Positions 45,051 to 55,031 of a stretch of 64,000 bases of DNA are shown one piece after another. Location: NCBI GenBank assembly GCA_944391485.1, contig CALXTQ010000004.1, positions 1-64,000 on the forward strand. Reading direction: 5' to 3'. The notes under the pieces are model-generated. The model saw only the letters and a list, made by a program, of their open reading frames with translations. It was not told the DNA's origin and searched no databases. Position numbers and translations under genes: made by a program. Each line of letters starts with the position of its first letter. Position 1 is the first letter of the stretch. This DNA comes from an uncultured Alphaproteobacteria bacterium. Its GTDB lineage: Bacteria; Pseudomonadota; Alphaproteobacteria; RF32; CAG-239.

Positions 45051-45263
45051 AAAGAGATAATCAATTGTTTTTACGCAATACTTTTCCCTGTAACAAAAAA
45101 TTCACAGTTGTTAAGGGGCTCTAAACAGCCTCATTTTTACATTTTAATGGTAAATTTTTCGTGAACCCTCCGTACAGGCAAAAAACGCAGAAGAAACAGA
45201 CCGCAGCCGGAAACGGAAACCAGCCACCTGCGCAAATAAATTTGTGTATAAATTCATATCTGC

Positions 45264-45292
45264 TTGCCAAGAGTCGCGTATTGAATTATCTA
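45264..45292 (+). promoter_or_regulatory. candidate promoter of the type IVb pilus operon
   Basis: TTGCCA (45264-45269) and TATCTA (45287-45292) are 17 bases apart, 25 bases before the first start codon, leaving just room for the GAGGGG ribosome site. Partial consensus only. Confidence 0.35.
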
Positions 45293-45316
45293 GAGTTTAG
45301 AGGGGTTTATATTTTG

Positions 45317-47155
45317 ATGAAAAAAGCAGGTTTAAAAACTTTTGTTTACAGCTTTGTTTTTTCACTGTCCGCCATTTTTACGGCTGACAGCTTGTTTTCC
45401 TGTTTTCATTCCCCTCGCGAAGACAGCAGCGAACTCAAAATTTCCAATCAAAATATCACCCTCTTTTTTAAAGATGAATTCAACGCTGTTCCCGCACAGA
45501 TCAAACCGATTAAAAAAATCGCCCTGAGCCTGCCCCTTTCTCAGGAAGACATTTCGGCCGCCGAAACTTCAAAAGGCTTTTCCCCTCCGCTTTTTGAAAA
45601 TGTTTCCGCCGGCAGTGAGATTGTTTTTTCCGGAGAAGACAGCATGAATAACCGCGACGACATTCCGCTGGAAATTGCCTATGCCGATATTGCGGAAACG
45701 GAAGAAACCGCAAAAACGGCATCCACAGGATCTGCCCCCGTCCGGCAGGGAGAACTTTCCGGGAAAAATATATTTTCCGAAAAAGCTCCGGTTCAGAAGG
45801 TCTTGCACCGACAAAACGGCAAAGCCGACTTGCCGGAAAAAGTCTCCGAAAATTTTGACAGCATCATAAAGAGCTCTCCACCTGTCCATGAAGACGAGCT
45901 TATTGTTTCCAAAGAGCCGGAACCGAAGCTAAAATTGGCTTCGGAGGCAGCCTCCCGGACACCGGAAGTTTCTCATGAGCCGCAGGAACTGATCGTCGCT
46001 CAAAAGGCTCCTCTTCCCACGACGAAAGCTTCCGCAATATTGACGCCCGCCGAAACAAATGAAAGTAGTCTGTTGATTCCGTTGGAAAAAGACAACAGCC
46101 GGGCGGAAAATTTGGGGAAAATCGAAATTGTCAAAGCCGCGGACACTAACCAGATAGCCATGACGCGAGGTGACATGCCGATCAAAAGCCTGGTTGACGA
46201 AAAGTTTTCTCCCGAGGATGATATCAAAGGCAAGCCGGAAAACGAAAATCCCAAAGAATGGCAGCCTATGGCCGAAAAAGCCAAAGAGAAAGATTCTCCG
46301 TGGATAGCAGCCAGAGGAGCGAAACATCCGAAGAACAACGCTGTTTTGGAGCAAAAATATTATACCGAGGCGGACAGAGAAGCCGTTGACAGGGCGCTGC
46401 ACAAAAGCAGCACGCCACAAACGGGAGAAGGAGAAGTCAAGCTGGCCGCCGAAATGGTAAAAAATATTCTGATTCCGATCCCGGAAGACATTCTTAATGA
46501 CAAAAACCTGACGCCTCAGCTTGTTTCTTCCAAAAAGGACCGCTCTCTCGAAGAGGAAATTACCGAGCAGGAGCGCGCCGCCGAAGACATCAAAAAAGAA
46601 ATAGAAAAAGGAAAAGGAAAAGAGACGGACGACCATGAGGAAAAGGCCAAGAAAACGACCAGCCTTCTCAAGAGCCTGACGTCCATCTTTTCGGGTTCGT
46701 CCTCAAAAGAAGAAAGCAAAGCCGAAGAGGAAGAAAAAAATGATGACGAGGAAAGCGGTTTCTTTGATAAAATAACCAAAAAGTTTAACAAACCAGACAA
46801 CCGCCCGAGCAAAATACTGCCGGCGGAAATGAGACTGTCTTTTCAGCCGAACAGAGCCGAAATCTCCGGTCAAACGCTGAAATGGATACAGGCTTTCGCA
46901 AACAAGGTTAACGAGGATGATTCCGTTATTCTGGAAATCCGAATTGACGGAACCAGTTCCTTTGCCCTGCAGCAAAAAAGGCTCAACCTGCTGCAAAATA
47001 TTCTGAGCAACAAAGGCGTGGCTTACAACAAGATCAGCACCGTCTTTACGACAAGGGAGCCGAATTCCTTTATTATCAGAACGGTAAGAATTAACAACAC
47101 AGAGAGGGAAGTAACGAAAAATAGTAAGGAAGCACCTTATTATCAGCCATGGTAA
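45317..47155 (+). CDS. exported protein with OmpA-like C-terminal domain, first gene of the pilus operon
   Basis: 612 residues from the ATG at 45317, where a signal-type hydrophobic helix begins (MKKAGLKTFVYSFVFSLSAI). The longer frame to 45161 would add a hydrophilic arm and lacks a ribosome site. Residues about 40-510 are low-complexity, rich in Glu, Lys, Pro and Ser, with coiled segments near 425-500. The last 95 residues (MRLSFQPNRAEISGQTLKWI, then LQQKRLNLLQNILSNKGVAY) resemble an OmpA/MotB-type fold. The usual Asp and Arg peptidoglycan contacts are not obvious. It may tether the pilus machine to the wall. No close family recognised. Confidence 0.68.
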   Translation: MKKAGLKTFVYSFVFSLSAIFTADSLFSCFHSPREDSSELKISNQNITLFFKDEFNAVPAQIKPIKKIALSLPLSQEDISAAETSKGFSPPLFENVSAGSEIVFSGEDSMNNRDDIPLEIAYADIAETEETAKTASTGSAPVRQGELSGKNIFSEKAPVQKVLHRQNGKADLPEKVSENFDSIIKSSPPVHEDELIVSKEPEPKLKLASEAASRTPEVSHEPQELIVAQKAPLPTTKASAILTPAETNESSLLIPLEKDNSRAENLGKIEIVKAADTNQIAMTRGDMPIKSLVDEKFSPEDDIKGKPENENPKEWQPMAEKAKEKDSPWIAARGAKHPKNNAVLEQKYYTEADREAVDRALHKSSTPQTGEGEVKLAAEMVKNILIPIPEDILNDKNLTPQLVSSKKDRSLEEEITEQERAAEDIKKEIEKGKGKETDDHEEKAKKTTSLLKSLTSIFSGSSSKEESKAEEEEKNDDEESGFFDKITKKFNKPDNRPSKILPAEMRLSFQPNRAEISGQTLKWIQAFANKVNEDDSVILEIRIDGTSSFALQQKRLNLLQNILSNKGVAYNKISTVFTTREPNSFIIRTVRINNTEREVTKNSKEAPYYQPW

Positions 47156-47243
47156 TAAGTCTCGGAGTAAGCTTGATTATTTATTTTTCAATATGTATGA
47201 TAGGTAAAAAAATATGACAAAATACAGCTTAGGGACCCTATTT

Positions 47244-47882
47244 ATGAACAAAAAAGCGCTATACACCGCTTGTTTTCTCGGTTTATTCGCGGCAACAGGC
47301 TGCGCCGGCACCATCATGCAGCCGGCACCCGATGATTTCGTCTGCACGGAAGGAAACTGCGACAGTTTTGAGACAACCGAGTATCAAGGCTCTGAAAACG
47401 ACTTTGTAAATTACACCAAGGTTGCCGCGGATTACCGCGAATACGGCGAAAGAACGCCGCGGGACCAGAATATTACGCAGGCCGCGGCCGGAAACAATCT
47501 TTCGGCAGCAGTTCCGCCCAGCATTGAAGACGAAGTTATTGATTACGAAGAAGAAATCAAAGGAACCGAAAATAACGGCGCCGGGGACGAAGCGGGCATG
47601 GCTCCCGGCGAAGACCCCGTGGAAGACTGGCTGGCCGAAGAGGGAAAAACCCTAAAGCTGCTGCTGACCGAATGGAGCGAAAGAGCCGGCTGGCGTCTGG
47701 TCTGGAACTCAAACAGAAATTATACGCTGACGGCGGGCGCCATGTTCCGCGGGCGTTTTGCCGATGTTAGCTCCGCGCTGATCAGAGCTTTTGCCAGAGC
47801 CCGTCCGGCTCCGGTAGCCACATTTTATAAAGGTAACCGCGTCTTAGTCGTAGAGACCATGGAGGATGAGAATGCATATTAA
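47244..47882 (+). CDS. TcpQ/PilL-like pilus lipoprotein
   Basis: 212 residues from the ATG at 47244 (AGGGA upstream; MNKKALYTACFLGLFAATGC is a good lipoprotein signal). An in-frame ATG at 47214 would add ten residues and cannot be excluded. The C-terminal 85 residues match the TcpQ domain, found in toxin-coregulated pilus biogenesis and at the end of R64 PilL: EDWLAEEGKTLKLLLTEWSE, AGWRLVWNSNRNYTL, and a final GNRVLVV. The middle is acidic. TcpQ-type proteins help stabilise and localise the outer-membrane secretin, which is encoded next; the stop overlaps the secretin start region. Confidence 0.85.
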   Translation: MNKKALYTACFLGLFAATGCAGTIMQPAPDDFVCTEGNCDSFETTEYQGSENDFVNYTKVAADYREYGERTPRDQNITQAAAGNNLSAAVPPSIEDEVIDYEEEIKGTENNGAGDEAGMAPGEDPVEDWLAEEGKTLKLLLTEWSERAGWRLVWNSNRNYTLTAGAMFRGRFADVSSALIRAFARARPAPVATFYKGNRVLVVETMEDENAY

Positions 47883-49515
47883 CAGTTTACATAAATTTGG
47901 TCTTGGATTGGCGGTTATCGCTTTCGCCGCGTCCTGTTCGCTTTCTACCAGCATGGACGCGACAATTGAGCGCGAAGTCGAGGCGACGACAAAACTGAAA
48001 GAAGTCGCCAAAGTTCCGGGCACTCCTGTTCCGGAAGACGTTGTTCGCGTCAAAAACGACATCTGGCTTGGAGACAGCAGCGAAATAGAATATGAAGGAG
48101 AACCCGTCCCGACTTATCTGGAAGGAAAAGACGGCATTACCCTCATCAGCAACCGGCCGATTACGCTGTATGAAATCGGCGACATGATCAACAAGATTAC
48201 CTCCCTCAAGGTTCGCTATGACCCGCAGATGGAGACAGACGTGCTGAAAAACGCGGAAAAGAACAAACCCGATGCAAAAACTATCAACGCGGACTGGGCG
48301 GAGCCTTCCAAAATGCTTGTTTCTTATCAGGGACCGTTAAGCGGCCTGCTGGACGAAGTTTCGTCGCGTTTCGGCATCTGGTGGAAATATGAAAAGAAAG
48401 AAATTTACTTTTATAAATATCTGACCAGAACCTTTGTTCTGTACAGTCTGCCGACCAAACCGACCCTGTCCGTCAATATCGGAGGTTCCTCCACCGGAAC
48501 CAGCGGTGGCGGCAGTTCATCCCTGAATCTGAGCAGTTCGACGCAGGTTGAGCTGTGGGCCAATGTGGAGAAATCTATTCTGTCTATGATCGATAAAGGC
48601 TCGAAACTGACCATGGATCCTGCAAACGGCACCATCTCGCTGACGGCCACACCGAATGACATCAGAAAAGTTGCCAAATACATCAATGAGCAGAACAACC
48701 GTCTGTCACGGCAGGTTGCGATCAGCGTCAAGGTTTTGCAGGTTAATATTGACGACAGCGACCAGTATGGTCTGAATCTGTCGGCGATCTTTAACGATAT
48801 GCAGCTTGACGAAAACGGAAACTACATCGGCAAAGGCTCAAACTTCGGTATGGCCAGTGTTCCGGGGCTCGGAACTGAGGTCACCGAAAACCTGAGCATG
48901 AAAGTTCTGACTGGAAACTGGACCGTAGACGCCGCCATTCAGGCTTTATCAAGACAAGGAACGACAAACCTGATTACCAGCGGCACGGTAACGACGCTGA
49001 ACAACAAACCGGCGCCGATCCAGGTTATCAAAAAGCAGAACTATATTTCCGAAATTACCAAGACAAACAGCGGCGGCGATGCCAGCTACTATGATATTTC
49101 GACAGAAACAGAAGAAATCGAGACAGGCTTTACGCTTGATGTTCTGCCGAGAATCCTGGAGCACGGCCGTATGCTGCTGATGTTCAACCTGACCCTGTCC
49201 GACCTGCTGTCTCTTGAAAAAGTAGACCTCGGCGGCGGTACGGAAGAAACGGAAGGCCAGTATATTCAGAACCCGATTATCGAATCCCGCGGCTTTACGC
49301 AGGAAGTTGCCCTGAAATCGGGCGAAACTCTGGTGCTGACCGGTTATGAGCGCGTTGAAAACGAAGCGACCAAAACCGGCGTTGGTTCGGCAACGAACTC
49401 TCTGCTGGGCGGAACGGCCGTAGCGACAAAGACCAGAAGCATTCTGGTTATCATGCTGACACCGGTTGTTCTGGAATCTCCGCTGACACCGGAATCCAGA
49501 ATGAAAACAAATTAA
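47872..49515 (+). CDS. pilN: type IVb pilus secretin lipoprotein (PilN-like)
   Basis: 547 residues from the ATG at 47872: GGAGG ends six bases before it, whereas it abuts the earlier ATG at 47866. Lipobox FAASC (Cys about 22). Residues about 90-200 are the N0/STN domain (ITLYEIGDMINKITSLKVRY). Residues about 225-295 are N1-like with a Gly/Ser-rich insert, and the secretin barrel domain fills about 285-540 (DVLPRILEHGRMLLMFNLTL; GETLVLTGYERVENEATKTG; RSILVIMLTPVVLESPL). Lipoprotein secretins of this size are PilN of plasmid R64 and TcpC/BfpB of type IVb pili. It forms the outer-membrane pore through which the pilus exits. Confidence 0.92.
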   Translation: MHINSLHKFGLGLAVIAFAASCSLSTSMDATIEREVEATTKLKEVAKVPGTPVPEDVVRVKNDIWLGDSSEIEYEGEPVPTYLEGKDGITLISNRPITLYEIGDMINKITSLKVRYDPQMETDVLKNAEKNKPDAKTINADWAEPSKMLVSYQGPLSGLLDEVSSRFGIWWKYEKKEIYFYKYLTRTFVLYSLPTKPTLSVNIGGSSTGTSGGGSSSLNLSSSTQVELWANVEKSILSMIDKGSKLTMDPANGTISLTATPNDIRKVAKYINEQNNRLSRQVAISVKVLQVNIDDSDQYGLNLSAIFNDMQLDENGNYIGKGSNFGMASVPGLGTEVTENLSMKVLTGNWTVDAAIQALSRQGTTNLITSGTVTTLNNKPAPIQVIKKQNYISEITKTNSGGDASYYDISTETEEIETGFTLDVLPRILEHGRMLLMFNLTLSDLLSLEKVDLGGGTEETEGQYIQNPIIESRGFTQEVALKSGETLVLTGYERVENEATKTGVGSATNSLLGGTAVATKTRSILVIMLTPVVLESPLTPESRMKTN

Positions 49516-49530
49516 GGAAGGATAAATAAG

Positions 49531-50805
49531 GTGCTGGAAGAAGCCAAGTTATTAGACGACGATTATGAAGGAAATGGCAATCGTTCCTGGGGAACGAGCA
49601 TTACCATCGACGGCGTAACTTATGCCACAAGCTTGTTCTGGCAGCCGCTGCAGAATCAGGAAGATCCGTTTACGGAAGTCGGCGAGGCCTCGGAAGGCGT
49701 TCTGGAAGGGGCCGATCTCTTCTGTATCAAACCGGGAAAAGCCCCGCAGTTTGGTATCTGCGTTTCCAAAGAAGGCTTTAAAAGCGGCGAAAACGCGGCG
49801 GCGGTTACTTTGGCAACGGCTCTGGCTGACAAATCGTCTTTTGTCGCGGTTTTCAAGGTTGATAACGGGTGGTGGTATACCTGTATCCGAAACGATATTA
49901 TTCTTTCCGACGGCGATATGCTATTCCTTAACGAGGAAGAAGCCAAGGAACAGTTTATGTCCATGCTTGCTGTTCCGGATTGGGGCCGCAAAATTGCTCC
50001 ACCGGAATGGGGAATCGAGGAAACGGAATATCCCGACCTGGCAAAACTTATGCAGCAGGGTATCCGGGCAAAACTGCAAAAGATTAAGGCGCTGCGCGGC
50101 ACAAAGCTGATGGTTGTTATCGCCATTTCAGCCATTATCGGTCTGTGGCTGCTGTCCAGCATTATCAACGGCATCTTCCTTGCTCCGCCCAAAAGACCCG
50201 TCATTGCTCCGATTGCGCCGAAAGTAGTCAAACCGGTGGAGAAAATTCCGGAAGTTAAGCCGTGGGAAAAACTTTCAAACCCTGATCAGGTTATGAAAGG
50301 ATGCTATCAGGCCGTGGAAGCCGTGATTAAAATTCTGCCTCCTGGCTGGAGAATAGGCAATATTTCCTGCACCCCGAACGGACTGACAACGTCCTGGACC
50401 AGAGAAGTCGGCAGAATATCGTGGATTGACAAGGCGCTTGATATGTCCGGCGTTATATTTTCCGGGCGCTCTATCTCCGACGACGGCAATAATCTGGTCG
50501 CCTCCGTGCCGCTTCCGAAAGTTGATATTATTGCTTCACCGCCAATGAAGAATGATATTGACCTGAAAAATACCCTTAACGATCTGTTTCAGGCTATCGG
50601 GCAGAATGTAACTCTGAGCAGCTTTTCGTTCACGTCGCCTGAACAAAATGTTTACAGATCTGTCAAGTTCAGTTTCAGTTCGACTCATAATCCGTTAATT
50701 TGGAACGATTTGTTAATAAAATTTTCAGGACTTGAGATTACGATGATAAAATATGACACAACCAGCAAAGTTTGGGAATATGAGGGAGCAATCTATGTAT
50801 TGTAA
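49531..50805 (+). CDS. pilO: PilO-like type IVb pilus inner-membrane protein
   Basis: 424 residues, GTG start after AAGGAAGGA. Residues about 1-170 are a cytoplasmic domain (a substantial part resembles the actin-like-associated domain of R64 PilO/TcpD-type proteins), one membrane helix lies at about 190-212 (KLMVVIAISAIIGLWLLSS), and the C-terminal 200 residues are periplasmic with one Cys pair (GCYQAVEA, ISCTPNG). The order secretin-PilO-PilP-ATPase-platform is that of the R64 pil operon, which is the main support for the name. Confidence 0.82.
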   Translation: MLEEAKLLDDDYEGNGNRSWGTSITIDGVTYATSLFWQPLQNQEDPFTEVGEASEGVLEGADLFCIKPGKAPQFGICVSKEGFKSGENAAAVTLATALADKSSFVAVFKVDNGWWYTCIRNDIILSDGDMLFLNEEEAKEQFMSMLAVPDWGRKIAPPEWGIEETEYPDLAKLMQQGIRAKLQKIKALRGTKLMVVIAISAIIGLWLLSSIINGIFLAPPKRPVIAPIAPKVVKPVEKIPEVKPWEKLSNPDQVMKGCYQAVEAVIKILPPGWRIGNISCTPNGLTTSWTREVGRISWIDKALDMSGVIFSGRSISDDGNNLVASVPLPKVDIIASPPMKNDIDLKNTLNDLFQAIGQNVTLSSFSFTSPEQNVYRSVKFSFSSTHNPLIWNDLLIKFSGLEITMIKYDTTSKVWEYEGAIYVL

Positions 50806-52198
50806 TTTGAAAAAGATTTTATATTCGGGAATTTTAGCTTTGGCAATATGTCTGCAGATACCAGCGGCGGCTTACGCCCAGGGGAATGTTACTCTGCAGG
50901 CTGACGATATGCCTACCCTCAGCAATGACAGCAATGATTTTTTGGGCGTTGACCAGAATTCTGCTCCTGTTTTTCCGGAAAGTGACGATATTCAGCTGCC
51001 CTCTCCCGACGGCATGATCTCTCCGCAAAACGGCGTATCGGCGCAGGACAACGGCGATAATGCGGCTGTGACTCTTCCCGAACAGGACGGCCAGCAGGAT
51101 GCCGTACCGCTGGAAAATAACCTTCCGGCTCTTGCCGAACCAGACAATCAGGCTCCCGTACAGCCTCAGCTTCCGGCTGCCAGTCAGTTCCCATCCAATA
51201 ATCCGTTGAATAACCAGGACGGTAATTCCATTCTGTCAGAGATAGACAACGAGCTTTTTTCCCAGATGTCTGATCTGGAACGGCAGACGGCTCTATTGAC
51301 ACTGGAGCTTCGCCGCGAAAAAATCAAAAACGAAATTGAGGCAATCAAGGCAACCAGGCAGAAGGCCTTAGATGAAGAACAAGCCAAAAAAGAAGAAAAA
51401 GAAAAGAAACGGATCGAATGGGAAAAAGAACAAGAAGCCAAAATCCTGAGAGAGAAAAAGGCTCTGAAGGAAACCCAAATCCGTCTGGAAAAGCTCAGAC
51501 AGCAAAAAGTTCTGAAAGCTTACAAGGAGAACATGCTGCACATCAATCAGGACTGGATTGACAATAATGCCAAACTTTATGAGCGTCTGCAAAAACTTTC
51601 CGATGAAAGAGACACTCTGGCAGAAAACATCAAAAGCAAGCTGAAGCAGTTTGCCGTCGTTTCCGCCAAAACCGTTTCGGATGCCGAAACTGCCCGGGAC
51701 AACTACAACCGCCAAATCGAAAATCTGCAGACCCAGATTTCTATTCTGAAAGCGCGTCTTGAGGCAGAAATCGCCGAAAAGAACAATGCGGAAAAGACCA
51801 ATCCCTTTGCACAGGCGCAGGTTCAGCTTCCGGAAGAAAAAGAAGTCAAGCTTTCCGATGAGTATGTCATTATGGAAATCCGCGGCAAAGGCGAAAACCT
51901 GATTGCAAAGCTGATCAATAGAGGCGGTGATTCATTCCTGGTAAAGAAAGGAACAGCTCTGCAAACGGGACATTTGGTTGATGAAATCACTCAGACTTAT
52001 CTTCAGGCTGTAAAAAACGGCGTTAAGGATTATTTATACTTTTCCGCCGGCGGTATTTTGGAGAGAGAACCCGAAAAATCCGATATCAAGCCCAAAGATT
52101 CGGGCGCGGAAGAAAATAAAGGACCGGCCAAACCCGGAGACGGAATTATGACAAATAACGGTATTCCAAGCCTTGGCGACGGAATGTTTGTAAAATAG
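50795..52198 (+). CDS. pilP: PilP-like type IVb pilus periplasmic protein with coiled coil
   Basis: 467 residues from the ATG at 50795 (GAGGGA seven bases upstream), overlapping the end of the PilO gene. Signal peptide at 1-29 (...IPAAAYAQ). A Pro/Gln/Asp-rich disordered part to about 150 is followed by a long Lys/Glu coiled coil (about 150-340) and a C-terminal beta domain near 350-430 (KLSDEYVIMEIRGKGENLIA), similar to the PilP/GspC homology region that contacts the secretin. R64 PilP is about 150 residues; here the coiled coil makes it three times longer. Confidence 0.8.
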   Translation: MYCNLKKILYSGILALAICLQIPAAAYAQGNVTLQADDMPTLSNDSNDFLGVDQNSAPVFPESDDIQLPSPDGMISPQNGVSAQDNGDNAAVTLPEQDGQQDAVPLENNLPALAEPDNQAPVQPQLPAASQFPSNNPLNNQDGNSILSEIDNELFSQMSDLERQTALLTLELRREKIKNEIEAIKATRQKALDEEQAKKEEKEKKRIEWEKEQEAKILREKKALKETQIRLEKLRQQKVLKAYKENMLHINQDWIDNNAKLYERLQKLSDERDTLAENIKSKLKQFAVVSAKTVSDAETARDNYNRQIENLQTQISILKARLEAEIAEKNNAEKTNPFAQAQVQLPEEKEVKLSDEYVIMEIRGKGENLIAKLINRGGDSFLVKKGTALQTGHLVDEITQTYLQAVKNGVKDYLYFSAGGILEREPEKSDIKPKDSGAEENKGPAKPGDGIMTNNGIPSLGDGMFVK

Positions 52199-52215
52199 GC
52201 GCAATGAAAAGGTAA

Positions 52216-53877
52216 ATGGCTGAAGATGCAGAAAATAATGCCGAGGTTAAAGACGAAGTTGCCAGAAACACGAATTTAGCCGAGGATGCGGTTGAGGAAG
52301 AGGCAAAAAAACCGGCCAACATACTGGAACAGCTTTTCAGTCGCGGCAACCGGCTGCTGACTCTTCCCGGTTCTTCGCTGGTTATCAATGATGATACCAG
52401 ACGTTTGCTGGCGTTGTTTACCGACGGGACGTTTCTGGTTTCCGAATCACATAAGTTTGACGGGCGAGTTTTAAGTTTTGAGGTACTGGCTCGCAAGAAA
52501 AAGCTCACCATCGGCAAACCCAAATATGTTTCACAAAACGAGCTGACCGCAATCTATAATTTTGCGGAGCGCAATCAGCCTGTTGCCGAAAACGACGTCG
52601 ATCTTGACCAGCTGCAGATGCAGAAAGACTTTGTCAACGTAGTTGCCCGGGCGGCTTCGCAAAAGGTTTCCGATATTCACGTTATCGTGGCGGATAGCAC
52701 GCAGATTATGTTCCGAGTCAACGGCATGATGCAGACGGAAATGGAATATAACAAAGAATGGGGCGAATCCTTTGTTCGCGCCGCATTCGCTTCTTCGGAC
52801 ATTTCCGACTCAAACTACGCGCAAAACGAATTTCAGGGTGCCCAGAAACTGGGATCGACCCCGTTGCGCGGTTCTAAGGGAAAGCTGATGCTGCCGCATA
52901 ATGTGTTGGCTATTCGCCTGCAATTTAACCCGATTGCCTTTGGTTCACAGTATCTGGTCATGCGTCTGTTGTATGCCGATGACAATCCGGACGGCAGCGG
53001 TGATCTGGCTGCCCTTGGTTTCGGCGAATATGAACTTAATCTGTTTTACCGTCTGCGCGCAGTGCCTGTCGGGCTGAGCGTTATTGCCGGGCCGACCGGC
53101 TCCGGAAAAAGCACGACCCTGCAGAGAAACATGATTAAACTGCTGCAGGAAAAAAATTATGAATTAAACCTGCTGACCGTGGAAGATCCGCCGGAATATC
53201 CTATTCCCGGTGCCCGCCAGATGCCGGTTACAAACGCCAACACCGAAGAAGAAAAGGCCGAGCAGTTTACCAAAGCTTTGTCAGCCGCTTTGCGATCTGA
53301 CCCTGACGTAATTATGGTCGGCGAAGTTCGCGCATTGGCCGCTGCACAGCTGACCTTTCAGGGCGCATTGTCCGGCCACGGTATGTGGACGACGCTGCAC
53401 GCTAACTCGGCGCCGGCAATTCTGATGCGTCTGCGAGACATGGGCGTCGAGCCTTTTAAACTGACAGACCCCGAATTGGTCAAAGGACTGGTGTCGCAAC
53501 GTCTGTTTCGCCGGCTTTGTCCGCATTGTCGCCAATCGGTCAAAGAAAAGCTTAACGAACCGTCCGTTCAGCGTTTGAAAGTGGCGCTCGGAGATTTTGG
53601 CATAGAAAACACCTATGTTCGGGGTCCGGGCTGCAAATACTGCGATAACCGCGGTATTAAAGGCCGTATGTGCGTTCCGGAAATTATTCTGCCGGACGGA
53701 ACTTTTCTGGATCTGATGATCAAGGGTGAAACCAGAAAGGCTATCGACTACTGGACCAGCGATCTGAACGGGCGCACGCTGAAAGACGCTGCTACCGAGC
53801 GTATGCTGAAGGGATATATTGATCTTGACGAGGTCGAACGCTGGTGCGGCCTGCTGGATCAGCGACCGGCCTACTGA
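52216..53877 (+). CDS. pilQ: type IVb pilus assembly ATPase (PilQ/GspE family)
   Basis: 553 residues. An N-terminal adaptor domain precedes the ATPase core with Walker A GPTGSGKST near 292-300, Asp box VEDPPEYPI, Walker B DVIMVGEVR and His box TTLHANS. A four-Cys zinc site (CPHC about 435, CKYC about 473) is typical of GspE/PilB extension ATPases and absent from PilT-type enzymes. It powers pilus extension at the inner membrane together with the next gene product. Ribosome site AAAAGG, 17 bases after the previous stop. Confidence 0.95.
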   Translation: MAEDAENNAEVKDEVARNTNLAEDAVEEEAKKPANILEQLFSRGNRLLTLPGSSLVINDDTRRLLALFTDGTFLVSESHKFDGRVLSFEVLARKKKLTIGKPKYVSQNELTAIYNFAERNQPVAENDVDLDQLQMQKDFVNVVARAASQKVSDIHVIVADSTQIMFRVNGMMQTEMEYNKEWGESFVRAAFASSDISDSNYAQNEFQGAQKLGSTPLRGSKGKLMLPHNVLAIRLQFNPIAFGSQYLVMRLLYADDNPDGSGDLAALGFGEYELNLFYRLRAVPVGLSVIAGPTGSGKSTTLQRNMIKLLQEKNYELNLLTVEDPPEYPIPGARQMPVTNANTEEEKAEQFTKALSAALRSDPDVIMVGEVRALAAAQLTFQGALSGHGMWTTLHANSAPAILMRLRDMGVEPFKLTDPELVKGLVSQRLFRRLCPHCRQSVKEKLNEPSVQRLKVALGDFGIENTYVRGPGCKYCDNRGIKGRMCVPEIILPDGTFLDLMIKGETRKAIDYWTSDLNGRTLKDAATERMLKGYIDLDEVERWCGLLDQRPAY

Positions 53878-53902
53878 GAATTTTTTGAGGAGTATTACTT
53901 AA

Positions 53903-55030
53903 ATGGCACAGGAAGAGCAGAAACGCAGATCGGACCAGCTTGCTAAAGCCATGCGGCAGCTGAACAGCATTGAAGTTTATTATGCCAAACTGATTTGTAA
54001 TTTCTCTAATCAGACCAGACTGAAAATTTACAGAAAAATCGCCTCTCTGATGCGCAACCGTTTTTCGCTGATGAACGCGCTCGACATGTTGCATGACGGC
54101 GTGAGCAACGGCGGCAAAAATCCCAGCGAACCGATGGCAATTGCCATTGCCTCCTGGGCTAAAGCCCTGCAAAACGGTCTTCCCTTTTCCGAGGCTCTTA
54201 AAGGCTGGGCTCCGGACCGCGAAAGACTGATGCTTTCCGTGGGCGACGTTTCCGACTTGGAAGGCGCCCTGCTTAACCTTATCCGCGTTACCGAAGGTTC
54301 GACAAAAATGATCCGTCCGATTATTGGCGCGATCACCTATCCGTCGTTCCTGTTTATGATGGCAGTTTTGATTATTTACGGTATTGGTGCTTACATGGTG
54401 CCGCCAATGATTGACGCCGCTCCGAATGTCCGTTGGCGCGGCATGGGCAAAACACTGGTAGACATCTCATCCTGGATTCAGGAATACTGGCTGATAGCAT
54501 TTTCTATCCTGCCGGCAATCATGGCTGTCATTTACTTTACAATCGGCATCTGGACCGGAAAAATCCGCGCGATTATAGACCATATGCCGCCTTGGTCCCT
54601 TTATAAGGTTTTCGTGGGCATCAGCTGGCTGCTGGCTTTGTCCGCTCTGGTTAAGGGCGGTTCGCCGGTCTCCACCGCGCTCCGCGCTTTGCGCCGCGAT
54701 GCCAGCCGTTATTTGAAAGAGCGTATCGACAAGACGCTGGTCTTTGTCAACAACGGCGACAACCTCGGACAGGCTCTCGGCAAAACGGGGCTGGATTTTC
54801 CCGACCATGAGATTATCGGCGACCTCAAAATTTATTCGGAACTTGACAACTTTGAAGAAGCTCTGGAAAAACTGGCCAATGACTGGTTGGAAGAATCCGT
54901 TTATCTGATTGAACAAAAAGCGTCCATTCTGAACATGGTCGCCCTGCTCAGCGTCGGCGGCGTTATCGCCTGGGCAGTTATGGGTGTCTTTGAGATGCAG
55001 GACCAGATTACCAGTTCAATGGGAGGTTAA
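53903..55030 (+). CDS. pilR: pilus platform protein (PilR/GspF family)
   Basis: 375 residues with the GspF pattern: two helical cytoplasmic domains (about 45-140 and 255-345) with gene-internal repeat SLMRNRFSLMNALDML and ALVKGGSPVSTALRALRRD, and three membrane helices (about 148-172, 195-218, 345-368). The family forms the inner-membrane platform that couples the ATPase to pilin insertion. Its stop is followed after one base by the next start, and its last bases supply that gene's GGGAGG ribosome site. Confidence 0.93.
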   Translation: MAQEEQKRRSDQLAKAMRQLNSIEVYYAKLICNFSNQTRLKIYRKIASLMRNRFSLMNALDMLHDGVSNGGKNPSEPMAIAIASWAKALQNGLPFSEALKGWAPDRERLMLSVGDVSDLEGALLNLIRVTEGSTKMIRPIIGAITYPSFLFMMAVLIIYGIGAYMVPPMIDAAPNVRWRGMGKTLVDISSWIQEYWLIAFSILPAIMAVIYFTIGIWTGKIRAIIDHMPPWSLYKVFVGISWLLALSALVKGGSPVSTALRALRRDASRYLKERIDKTLVFVNNGDNLGQALGKTGLDFPDHEIIGDLKIYSELDNFEEALEKLANDWLEESVYLIEQKASILNMVALLSVGGVIAWAVMGVFEMQDQITSSMGG

Positions 55031-55031
55031 C

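Noticed and set aside
45161-45316. A longer N-terminus for the OmpA-like protein
   Set aside because: No ribosome site precedes the ATG-less frame start, and it would put 52 hydrophilic residues before the signal helix and overlap promoter sequence.
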